Position numbers and translations under genes: made by a program. DNA of 64,000 nucleotides from Balaenoptera acutorostrata (lineage: Eukaryota > Chordata > Mammalia > Artiodactyla > Balaenopteridae). Positions 11,864 through 23,612 of the stretch are shown one piece after another. The notes below the pieces were generated by a model. It was not told the origin of the DNA, did no database searches, and was given only the letters and a program-made list of their open reading frames with translations. Location of the stretch: NCBI RefSeq assembly GCF_949987535.1, contig NW_026645870.1, positions 489,001-553,000 of the forward strand. Reading direction: 5' to 3'. Numbering within the stretch: position 1 is the first letter of the stretch; each line of letters opens with the position of its first letter.

Positions 11864-14800
11864 GTGTCTAAACTCTTCTCCATGGCTGGACCCCCAAATA
11901 ATATTCCTTTACGTGCTAAGGGGTATCTAGAGAGTGGGATAGGTTTAATAACTACCCTCACCCTAACGCGTACCCTAACCCTAACCCCTACCCTAACCCT
12001 AATGCGTACCCTAATCCTAACCCGTACCCTAAACCGAGCCCTAACCCTAACACTAACCCTAACCCTAACCCTAACCCATACCCTACGCCCTACCCGAAAG
12101 CCTCCCCGAATCCGTACCCTAAGCCGTACCCTAACCCTCACCCTCACCCTAACCCTAACCCTAAGCTACCCTTGACTGCTTCTGCCTCCAATAGATTTCC
12201 TAAGCACTAGTGTTTTAAGGAACAGGTTAAAAAGAGAATCCTAATGTGATTTCGTGATAATGGGTGTGTTCCTTATCTTCTCCTAGTGTCTAAACTCTTC
12301 TCCATGGCTGGACCCCCAAATAATATTCCTTTACGTGCTAAGGGGTATCTAGAGAGTGGGATAGGTTTAATAACTACCCTCACCCTAACGCGTACCCTAA
12401 CCCTAACCCCTACCCTATCCCTAACGCGTACCCTAATCCTAACCCGTACCCTAAACCGAGCCCTAACCCTAACACTAACCCTAACCCTAACCCATACCCT
12501 ACGCCCTACCCGAACCCCTCCCTGAACCCGTACCCTAAGCCATACCCTAACCCTCACCCTAACCCTAACCCTAACCCTAAGCTACCCTTGACTGCTTCTG
12601 CCTCCAATAGATTCCCTAAGCACTAGTGTTTCAAGGAACAGGTTAAAAAGAGAATCCTAATGTGATTTCTTGATAATGGGTGTGTTCCTTATCTTCTCCT
12701 AGTGTCTAAACTCTTCTCCATGGCTGGACCCCCAAATAATATTCCTTTACGTGCTAAGGGGTATCTAGAGAGTGGGATAGGTTTAATAACTAACCTCACC
12801 CTAAAGCGTACCCTAACCCTAACCCCTACCCTAACACTAACGCGTACCCTAATCCTAACCCGTACCCTAAACCGAGCCCTAACCCTAACACGAACCCTAA
12901 CCCTAACCCTAACCCATACCCTACGCCCTACCCGAACCCCACCCCGAACCCGTACCCTAAGCCGTACCCTAACCCTCACCCTAACCCTAACCCTAACCCT
13001 AAGCTACCCTTGACTGCTTCTGCCTCCAATATATTTACTAAGCACTAGTGTTTTAAGGAACAGGTTAAAAAGAGAATCCTAATGTGATTTCTTGATAATG
13101 GGTGTGTTCCTTATCTTCTCCTAGTGTCTAAACTCTTCTCCATGGCTGGACCCCCAAATAATATTCCTTTACGTGCTAAGGGGTATCTAGAGAGTGGGAT
13201 AGGATTAATAACTACCCTCACCCTAACGCGTACCCTAACCCTAACCCCTACCCTAACCCTAATGCGTACCCTAATCCTAACCCGTACCCTAAACCGAGCC
13301 CTAACCCTAACACTAACCCTAACCCTAACCCTAACCCATACCCTACGCCCTACCCGAAAGCCTCCCCGAATCCGTACCCTAAGCCGTACCCTAACCCTCA
13401 CCCTCACCCTAACCCTAACCCTAAGCTACCCTTGACTGCTTCTGCCTCCAATAGATTTCCTAAGCACTAGTGTTTTAAGGAACAGGTTAAAAAGAGAATC
13501 CTAATGTGATTTCGTGATAATGGGTGTGTTCCTTATCTTCTCCTAGTGTCTAAACTCTTCTCCATGGCTGGACCCCCAAATAATATTCCTTTACGTGCTA
13601 AGGGGTATCTAGAGAGTGGGATAGGTTTAATAACTACCCTCACCCTAACGCGTACCCTAACCCTAACCCCTACCCTAACCCTAATGCGTACCCTAATCCT
13701 AACCCGTACCCTAAACCGAGCCCTAAGCCTAACACTAACCCTAACCCTAACCCATACCCTACGCCCTACCCGAACCCCTCCCCGAACCCGTACCCTAAGC
13801 CATACCCTAACCCTGACCCTAACACTAACCCTAACTCTAAGCTACCCTTGACTGCTTCTGCCTCCAATAGATACCCTAAGCACTAGTGTTTTAAGGAACA
13901 GGTTAAAAAGAGAATCCTAATGTGATTTCTTGATAATGGGTGTGTTCCTTATCTTCTCCTAGTGTCTAAACTCTTCTCCATGGCTCTACCGCCAAATAAT
14001 ATTCCTTTACGTGCTAAGGGGTATCTAGAGAGTGGGATAGGTTTAATAACTAACCTCAGCCTAAAGCATAAACTAACCCTAACCCCTACCCTAACACTAA
14101 CGCGTACCCTAATCCTAACCCGTACCCTAAACCGAGCCCTAACCCTAACACGAACCCTAACACTAACCCTAACCCATACCCTACGCCCTACCCGAACCCC
14201 ACCCCGAACCCGTACCCTAAGCCGTACCCTAACCCTCACCCTAACCCTAACCCTAACCCTAAGCTACCCTTGACTGCTTCTGCCTCCAATATATTTACTA
14301 AGCACTAGTGTTTTAAGGAACAGGTTAAAAAGAGAATCCTAATGTGATTTCTTGATAATGGGTGTGTTCCTTATCTTCTCCTAGTGTCTAAACTCTTCTC
14401 CATGGCTGGACCCCCAAATAATATTCCTTTACGTGCTAAGGGGTATCTAGAGAGTGGGATAGGTTTAATAACTACCCTCACCCTAACGTGTACCCTAACC
14501 CTAACCCCTACCCTAACCCTAATGCGTACCCTAATCCTAACCCGTACCCTAAACCGAGCCCTAACCCTAACACTAACCCTAACCCTAACCCTAACCCATA
14601 CCCTACGCCCTACCCGAAAGCCTCCCCGAATCCGTACCCTAAGCCGAACCCTAACCCTCACCCTCACCCTAACCCTAACCCTAAGCTACCCTTGACTGCT
14701 TCTGCCTCCAATAGATTTCCTAAGCACTAGTGTTTTAAGGAACAGGTTAAAAAGAGAATCCTAATGTGATTTCGTGATAATGGGTGTGTTCCTTATCTTC

Positions 14801-15643
14801 TCCTAGTGTCTAAACTCTTCTCCATGGCTGGACCCCCAAATAATATTCCTTTACGTGCTAAGGGGTATCTAGAGAGTGGGATAGGTTTAATAACTACCCT
14901 CACCCTAACGCGTACCCTAACCCTAACCCCTACCCTATCCCTAATGCGTACCCTAATCCTAACCCGTACCCTAAACCGAGCCCTAACCCTAACACTAACC
15001 CTAACCCTAACCCATACCCTACGCCCTACCCGAACCCCTCCCTGAACCCGTACCCTAAGCCATACCCTAACCCTCACCCTAACCCTAACCCTAACCCTAA
15101 GCTACCCTTGACTGCTTCTGCCTCCAATAGATTCCCTAAGCACTAGTGTTTCAAGGAACAGGTTAAAAAGAGAATCCTAATGTGATTTCTTGATAATGGG
15201 TGTGTTCCTTATCTTCTCCTAGTGTCTAAACTCTTCTCCATGGCTGGACCCCCAAATAATATTCCTTTACGTGCTAAGGGGTATCTAGAGAGTGGGATAG
15301 GTTTAATAACTAACCTCACCCTAAAGCGTACCCTAACCCTAACCCCTACCCTAACACTAACGCGTACCCTAATCCTAACCCGTACCCTAAACCGAGCCCT
15401 AACCCTAACACTAACACTAACCCTAACCCTAACCCATACCCTACGCCCTACCCGAACACCTCCCCGAACCCGTACCCTAAGCCATACCCTAACCCTCACC
15501 CTAAACCTAACCCTAACCCTAAGCTACCCTTGACTGCTTCTGCCTCCAATAGATTTCCTAAGCACTAGTGTTTTAAGGAACAGGTTAAAAAGAGAATCCT
15601 AATGTGATTTCTTGATAATGGGTGTGTTCCTTATCTTCTCCTA
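11478..15643. repeat. HOR-4202, copy 1 (4,166 bp)
   Basis: Ten monomers from 11478 to 15222. It is 36 bp shorter than the 4,202-bp offset seen elsewhere in this block, because its first monomer has lost six hexamers. Copy 2 starts with the full-length counterpart of that monomer at 15644. Confidence 0.86.
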
Positions 15644-18340
15644 GTGTCTAAACTCTTCTCCATGGCTGGACCCCCAAATAATATTCCTTTACGTGCTAAG
15701 GGGTATCTAGAGAGTGGGATAGGTTTAATAACTAACCTCACCCTATCGCGTACCCTAACCCTAACCCCTACCCTAACACTAACGCGTACCCTAATCCTAA
15801 CCCGTACCCTAAACCGAGCCCTAACCCTAACACGAACCCTAACCCTAACCCTAACCCATACCCTACGCCCTACCCGAACCCCACCCCGAACCCGTACCCT
15901 AAGCCGTACCCTAACCCTCACCCTAACCCTAACCCTAACCCTAAGCTACCCTTGACTGCTTCTGCCTCCAATACATTTACTAAGCACTAGTGTTTTAAGG
16001 AACAGGTTAAAAAGAGAATCCTAATGTGATTTCTTGATAATGGGTGTGTTCCTTATCTTCTCCTAGTGTCTAAACTCTTCTCCATGGCTGGACCCCCAAA
16101 TAATATTCCTTTACGTGCTAAGGGGTATCTAGAGATTGGGATAGGTTTAATAACTACCCTCACCCTAACGCGTACCCTAACCCTAACCCCTACCCTAACC
16201 CTAATGCGTACCCTAATCCTAACCCGTACCCTAAACCGAGCCCTAACCCTAACACTAACCCTAACCCTAACCCTAACCCATACCCTACGCCCTACCCGAA
16301 AGCCTCCCCGAATCCGTACCCTAAGCCGTACCCTAACCCTCACCCTCACCCTAACCCTAACCCTAAGCTACCCTTGACTGCTTCTGCCTCCAATAGATTT
16401 CCTAAGCACTAGTGTTTTAAGGAACAGGTTAAAAAGAGAATCCTAATGTGATTTCGTGATAATGGGTGTGTTCCTTATCTTCTCCTAGTGTCTAAACTCT
16501 TCTCCATGGCTGGACCCCCAAATAATATTCCTTTACGTGCTAAGGGGTATCTAGAGAGTGGGATAGGTTTAATAACTACCCTCACCCTAACGCGTACCCT
16601 AACCCTAACCCCTACCCTATCCCTAACGCGTACCCTAATCCTAACCCGTACCCTAAACCGAGCCCTAACCCTAACACTAACCCTAACCCTAACCCATACC
16701 CTACGCCCTACCCGAACCCCTCCCTGAACCCGTACCCTAAGCCATACCCTAACCCTCACCCTAACCCTAACCCTAACCCTAAGCTACCCTTGACTGCTTC
16801 TGCCTCCAATAGATTCCCTAAGCACTAGTGTTTCAAGGAACAGGTTAAAAAGAGAATCCTAATGTGATTTCTTGATAATGGGTGTGTTCCTTATCTTCTC
16901 CTAGTGTCTAAACTCTTCTCCATGGCTGGACCCCCAAATAATATTCCTTTACGTGCTAAGGGGTATCTAGAGAGTGGGATAGGTTTAATAACTAACCTCA
17001 CCCTAAAGCGTACCCTAACCCTAACCCCTACCCTAACACTAACGCGTACCCTAATCCTAACCCGTACCCTAAACCGAGCCCTAACCCTAACACGAACCCT
17101 AACCCTAACCCTAACCCATACCCTACGCCCTACCCGAACCCCACCCCGAACCCGTACCCTAAGCCGTACCCTAACCCTCACCCTAACCCTAACCCTAACC
17201 CTAAGCTACCCTTGACTGCTTCTGCCTCCAATATATTTACTAAGCACTAGTGTTTTAAGGAACAGGTTAAAAAGAGAATCCTAATGTGATTTCTTGATAA
17301 TGGGTGTGTTCCTTATCTTCTCCTAGTGTCTAAACTCTTCTCCATGGCTGGACCCCCAAATAATATTCCTTTACGTGCTAAGGGGTATCTAGAGAGTGGG
17401 ATAGGTTTAATAACTACCCTCACCCTAACGCGTACCCTAACCCTAACCCCTACCCTAACCCTAATGCGTACCCTAATCCTAACCCGTACCCTAAACCGAG
17501 CCCTAACCCTAACACTAACCCTAACCCTAACCCTAACCCATACCCTACGCCCTACCCGAAAGCCTCCCCGAATCCGTACCCTAAGCCGTACCCTAACCCT
17601 CACCCTCACCCTAACCCTAACCCTAAGCTACCCTTGACTGCTTCTGCCTCCAATAGATTTCCTAAGCACTAGTGTTTTAAGGAACAGGTTAAAAAGAGAA
17701 TCCTAATGTGATTTCGTGATAATGGGTGTGTTCCTTATCTTCTCCTAGTGTCTAAACTCTTCTCCATGGCTGGAACCCCAAATAATATTCCTTTACGTGC
17801 TAAGGGGTATCTAGAGAGTGGGATAGGTTTAATAACTACCCTCACCCTAACGCGTACCCTAACCCTAACCCCTACCCTAACCCTAATGCGTACCCTAATC
17901 CTAACCCGTACCCTAAACCGAGCCCTAAGCCTAACACTAACCCTAACCCTAACCCATACCCTACGCCCTACCCGAACCCCTCCCCGAACCCGTACCCTAA
18001 GCCATACCCTAACCCTCACCCTAACACTAACCCTAACTCTAAGCTACCCTTGACTGCTTCTGCCTCCAATAGATACCCTAAGCACTAGTGTTTTAAGGAA
18101 CAGGTTAAAAAGAGAATCCTAATGTGATTTCTTGATAATGGGTGTGTTCCTTATCTTCTCCTAGTGTCTAAACTCTTCTCCATGGCTCTACCGCCAAATA
18201 ATATTCCTTTACGTGCTAAGGGGTATCTAGAGAGTGGGATAGGTTTAATAACTAACCTCAGCCTAAAGCATAAACTAACCCTAACCCCTACCCTAACACT
18301 AACGCGTACCCTAATCCTAACCCGTACCCTAAACCGAGCC
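15644..18340. repeat. HOR-4202, copy 2 (partial)
   Basis: Six monomers (15644 to 17748) and the left half of a seventh (18164) follow copy 1 at a constant offset. Between about 18281 and 18352 the match to monomer 13962 ends, and the rest of the monomer matches 15222 instead. The remaining monomers of the 10-mer are absent. Confidence 0.84.
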
Positions 18341-18585
18341 CTAACCCTAACACTAACCCTAACCCTAACCCTAACCCATACCCTACGCCCTACCCGAACA
18401 CCTCCCCGAACCCGTACCCTAAGCCATACCCTAACCCTCACCCTAAACCTAACCCTAACCCTAAGCTACCCTTGACTGCTTCTGCCTCCAATAGATTTCC
18501 TAAGCACTAGTGTTTTAAGGAACAGGTTAAAAAGAGAATCCTAATGTGATTTCTTGATAATGGGTGTGTTCCTTATCTTCTCCTA

Positions 18586-21093
18586 GTGTCTAAACTCTTC
18601 TCCATGGCTGGACCCCCAAATAATATTCCTTTACGTGCTAAGGGGTATCTAGAGAGTGGGATAGGTTTAATAACTACCCTCACCCTAACGCGTACCCTAA
18701 CCCTAACCCATACCCTAACACTAACGCGTACCCTAATGCTAACCCGTACCCTAAACCGAGCCCTAACCCTAACACTAACCCTAACCCTAAGCCTAACCCA
18801 TACCCTACGCCCCACCCGAACCCGTCCCCGAACCCGTACCCTAAGCCGTACCCTAACCCTCAATCTAACCCTAACACTAACCCTAAGCTACCCTTGACTG
18901 CTTCTGCCTCCAATAGATTTCCTAAGCACTAGTGTTTTAAGGAACAGGTTAAAAAGAGAAACCTAATGTGATTTCGTGATAATGGGTGTGTTCCTTATCT
19001 TCTCCTAGTGTCTAAACTCTTCTCCATGGCTGGACCCCCAAATAATATTCCATTACGTGCTAAGGGGTATCTAGAGAGTGGGATAGGTTTAATAACTACC
19101 CTCACCCTAACGTATACCCTAACCCTAACCCCTACCCTAACCCTAACCCGTACCCTAATCCTAACCCGTACCCTAAACCGAGCCCTAACCCTAACACTAA
19201 CCCTAACCCTAACCCTAACCCATACCCTACGTCCTACCCGAACCCCTCCCTGAACCCGTACCCTAAGCCGTACCCTAACCCTCACCCTAACCCTAACCCT
19301 AAACCTAAGCTACCCTTGATGGCTTCTGCCTCCAATAGATTTCCTAAGCACTAGGGTTTTAAGGAACAGGTTAAAAAGAGAATCCTAATGTGATTTCTTG
19401 ATAATGGGTGTGTTCCTTATCTTCTCCTCGTGTCTAAACTCTTCTCCATGGCTGGACCCCCAAATAATATTCCTTTACGTGCTAAGGGTTATTTAGAGAG
19501 TGGGATAGGTTTAATAACTACCCTCACCCTAACGCGTACCCTAACCCTAACCCCTACCCTAACCCTAATGCGTACCCTAATCCTAACCCGTACCCTAAAC
19601 CGAGCCCTAAGCCTAACACTAACCCTAACCCTAACCCATACCCTACGCCCTACCCGAACCCCTCCCCGAACCCGTACCCTAAGCCATACCCTAACCCTCA
19701 CCCTAACACTAACCCTAACTCTAAGCTACCCTTGACTGCTTCTGCCTCCAATAGATACCCTAAGCACTAGTGTTTTAAGGAACAGGTTAAAAAGAGAATC
19801 CTAATGTGATTTCTTGATAATGGGTGTGTTCCTTATCTTCTCCTAGTGTCTAAACTCTTCTCCATGGCTCTACCGCCAAATAATATTCCTTTACGTGCTA
19901 AGGGGTATCTAGAGAGTGGGATAGGTTTAATAACTAACCTCAGCCTAAAGCATAAACTAACCCTAACCCCTACCCTAACACTAACGCGTACCCTAATCCT
20001 AACCCGTACCCTAAACCGAGCCCTAACCCTAACACTAACCCTAACTCTAACCCTAACCCATACCCTATGCCCTACCCGAACCCCTCCCCGAACCCGTAGC
20101 CTAAGCCGTACCCTAACCCTCAATCTAACTCTAACCCTAACCCTAAGCTACACTTGACTGCTTCTGCCTCCAATAGATTTCCTAAGCACTAGTGTTTTAA
20201 GGAACAGGTTAAAAAGAGAATCCTAATGTGATTTCTTGATAATGGGTGTGTTCCTTATCTTCTCCTAGTGTCTAAACTCTTCTCCATGGCTGGACCCCCA
20301 AATAATATTCCTTTACGTGCTAAGGGGTATCTAGAGAGTGGGATAGGTTTAATAACTAACCTCACCCTATCGCGTACCCTAACCCTAACCCCTACCCTAA
20401 CACTAACGCGTACCCTAATCCTAACCCGTACCCTAAACCGAGCCCTAACCCTAACACGAACCCTAACCCTAACCCATACCCTACGCCCTACCCGAACCCC
20501 TCTCCGAACCCGTACCCTAAGCCGTACCCTAACCCTCACCCTCACCCTAACCCTAACCCTAAGCTACCCTTGACTGCTTCTGCCTCCAATAGATTTCCTA
20601 AGCACTAGTGTTTTAAGGAACAAGTTAAAAAGAGAATCCTAATGTGATTTCGTGATAATGGGTGTGTTCCTTATCTTCTCCTAGTGTCTAAACTCTTCTC
20701 CATGGCTGGACCCCCAAATAATATTCCTTTACGTGCTAAGGGGTATCTAGAGAGTGGGATAGGTTTAATAACTACCCTCACCCTAACGCGTACCCTAACC
20801 CTAAACCCTACCCTATACCTAACGCGTACCCTAATCCTAACCCGTACCCTAAACCGAGCCCTAACCCTAACCCTAACCCTAACCCATACCCTACGCCCTA
20901 CTCGAACCCCTCCCCGAACCCGTACCCTAAGCCATACCCTAACCCTCACCCTAACCCTAACCCTAACCCTAAGCTACCCTTGACTGCTTCTGCCTCCAAT
21001 AGATTTCCTAAGCACTAGTGTTTTAAGGAACAGGTTAAAAAGAGAATCCTAATGTGATTTCGTGATAATGGGTGTGTTCCTTATCTTCTCCTC
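18586..21093. repeat. Block 4: six mixed monomers
   Basis: Monomers start at 18586, 19008, 19430, 19846, 20268 and 20684. 19430 and 19846 repeat 17748 and 18164 at an offset of 1,682 bp (AGCCCTAAGCC, then CATGGCTCTACC), although the module A of 19430 is a different type (CTCCTCGTG with GGGTTATTTAG). 19846 also recurs at 23613 (offset 3,767). 20268 looks like a hybrid: its left part matches 24035, and its tail, with the rare GAACAAGTT, matches 24451. Confidence 0.83.
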
Positions 21094-21936
21094 GTGTCTA
21101 AACTCTTCTCCATGGCTGGACCCCCAAATAATATTCCTTTACGTGCTAAGGGTTATTTAGAGAGTGGGATAGGTTTAATAACTACCCTCACCCTAACACG
21201 TACCCTAACCCTAACCCCTACCCTAACCCTAATGCGTACCCTAATCCTAACCCGTACCCTAAACCGAGCCCTAACCCTAACACTAACCCTAACCCTAACC
21301 CTAACCCATACCCTACGCCCTACCCGAACCCCTCCCCGAACCCGTACCCTAAGCCATACCCTAACCCTCACCTAACACTAACCCTAACCCTAAGCTACCC
21401 TTGGCTGCTTCTGCCTCCAATAGATTCCCTAAGCACTAGTGTTTTAAGGAACAGGTTAAAAAGAGAATCCTAATGTGATTTCTTGATAATGGGTGTGTTC
21501 CTCATCTTCTCCTAGTGTCTAAACTCTTCTCCATGGCTGGACCCCCAAATAATATTCCTTTACGTGCTAAGGGGTATCTAGAGAGTGGGATAGGTTTAAT
21601 AACTAACCTCACCCTATCGCGTACCCTAACCCTAACCCCTACCCTAACACTAACGCGTACCCTAATCCTAACCCGTACCCTAAACCGAGCCCTAACCCTA
21701 ACACTAACCCTAACCCTAAGCCTAACCCATACCCTACGCCCTACCCGAACCCGTCCCCGAACCTGTACCCTAAGCCGTACCCTAACCCTCAATCTAACCG
21801 TAACCCTAACCCTAAGCTACCCTTGACTGCTTCTGCCTCCAATAGATTTCCTAAGCACTAGTGTTTTAAGGAACAGGTTAAAAAGAGAATCCTAATGTGA
21901 TTTCGTGATAATGGGTGTGTTCCTTATCTTCTCCTA

Positions 21937-23612
21937 GTGTCTAAACTCTTCTCCATGGCTGGACCCCCAAATAATATTCCTTTACGTGCTAAGGGGTATC
22001 TAGAGAGTGGGATAGGTTTAATAACTAACCTCACCCTAAAGCGTAACCTAACCCTAACCCCTACCCTAACACTAACGCATACCCTAATCCTAACCCGTAC
22101 CCTAAACCGAGCCCTAACCCTAACACTAACCCTAACCCTAACCCTAACCCATACCCTACGCCCTACCCGAACCCGTACCCTAAGCCGTACCCTAACCCTC
22201 AATCTAACCCTAACCCTAACCCTAAGCTACCCTTGACTGCTTCTGCCTCCAATAGATTTCCTAAGCACTAGTGTTTTAAGGAACAGGTTAAAAAGAGAAT
22301 CCTAATGTGATTTCTTGATAATGGGTGTGTTCCTTATCTTCTCCTAGTGTCTAAACTCTTCTCCATGGCTGGACCCCCAAATAATATTCCTTTACGTGCT
22401 AAGGGGTATCTAGAGAGTGGGATAGGTTTAATAACTAACCTCACCCTATCGCGTACCCTAACCCTAACCCCTACCCTAACACTAACGCGTACCCTAATCC
22501 TAACCCGTACCCTAAACCGAGCCCTAACCCTAACACGAACCCTAACGCTAACCCTAACCCATACCCTACGCCCTACCCGAACCCCTCCCCGAACCCGTAC
22601 CCTAAGCCGTACCCTAACCCTCATCCTAACCCTAAGCCTAACCCTAAGCTACCCTTGACTGCTTCTGCCTCCAATAGATTTCCTAAGCACTAGTGTTTTA
22701 AGGAACAGGTTAAAAAGAGAATCCTAATGTGATTTCGTGATAATGGGTGTGTTCCTTATCTTCTCCTAGTGTCTAAACTCTTCTCCATGGCTGGACCCCC
22801 AAATAATATTCCTTTACGTGCTAAGGGGTATCTAGAGAGTGGGATAGGTTTAATAACTACCCTCACCCTAAAGCGTACCCTAACCCTAACCCCTACCCTA
22901 ACCCTAATGCGTACCCTAATCCTAACCCGTACCCTAAACCGAGCCCTAACCCTAACACTAACCCTAACCCTAACTCTAACCCATACCCTACGCCCTACCC
23001 GAAAGCCTCTCCGAACCCGTACCCTAAGCCGTACACTAACCCTCACCCTAACCCTAACCCTAACCCTAAGCTACCCTTGACTGCTTCTGCCTCCAATAGA
23101 TTTCCTAAGCACTAGTGTTTTAAGGAACAGGTTAAAAAGAGAATCCTAATGTGATTTCGTGATAATGGGTGTGTTCCTTATCTTCTCCTAGTGTCTAAAC
23201 TCTTCTCCATGGCTGGACCCCCAAATAATATTCCTTTACGTGCTAAGGGGTATCTAGAGAGTGGGATAGGTTTAATAACTAACCTCACCCTAAAGCGTAC
23301 CCTAACCCTAACCCCTACCCTAACACTAACGCGTACCCTAATCCTAACCCGTACCCTAAACCGAGCCCTAACCCTAACACTAACCCTAACCCTAACCCAA
23401 ACCCATACCCTACGCCCTACCCGAACCCCTCCCCGAACTCGTACCCTAAGCCGTACCCTAACCCTCAATCTAACCCTAACCCTAACCCTAAGCTACCCTT
23501 GACTGCTTCTGCCTCCAATAGATTTCCTAAGCACTAGTGTTTTAAGGAACAGGTTAAAAAGAGAATCCTAATGTGATTTCTTGATAATGGGTGTGTTCCT
23601 TATCTTCTCCTA
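21937..23612. repeat. Four-monomer segment, left copy
   Basis: It contains the 410-bp monomer at 21937 (AAGCGTAACC, ACGCATACC), 22347 (CCTCATCCTAACC), 22769 (CCGTACACTAACC) and 23191 (AACCCAAACCC). Each private variant recurs in the right copy in the same order. Confidence 0.87.

Larger units (their letters stand above)
11478..18585. repeat. Block 3: 17 monomers, 10-monomer HOR (about 4.2 kb)
   Basis: Monomers start at 11478, 11864, 12286, 12702, 13124, 13546, 13962, 14384, 14806, 15222, 15644, 16066, 16488, 16904, 17326, 17748 and 18164. Those from 11864 to 13962 recur exactly 4,202 bp later with matching lengths and markers: GTGTTTCAAGG (12286 and 16488), AGCCCTAAGCC (13546 and 17748) and CATGGCTCTACCGCC (13962 and 18164). 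Inside the unit, 11864, 13124 and 14384 are one subtype at a 1,260-bp spacing, so the HOR itself contains an older three-monomer rhythm. Confidence 0.92.
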
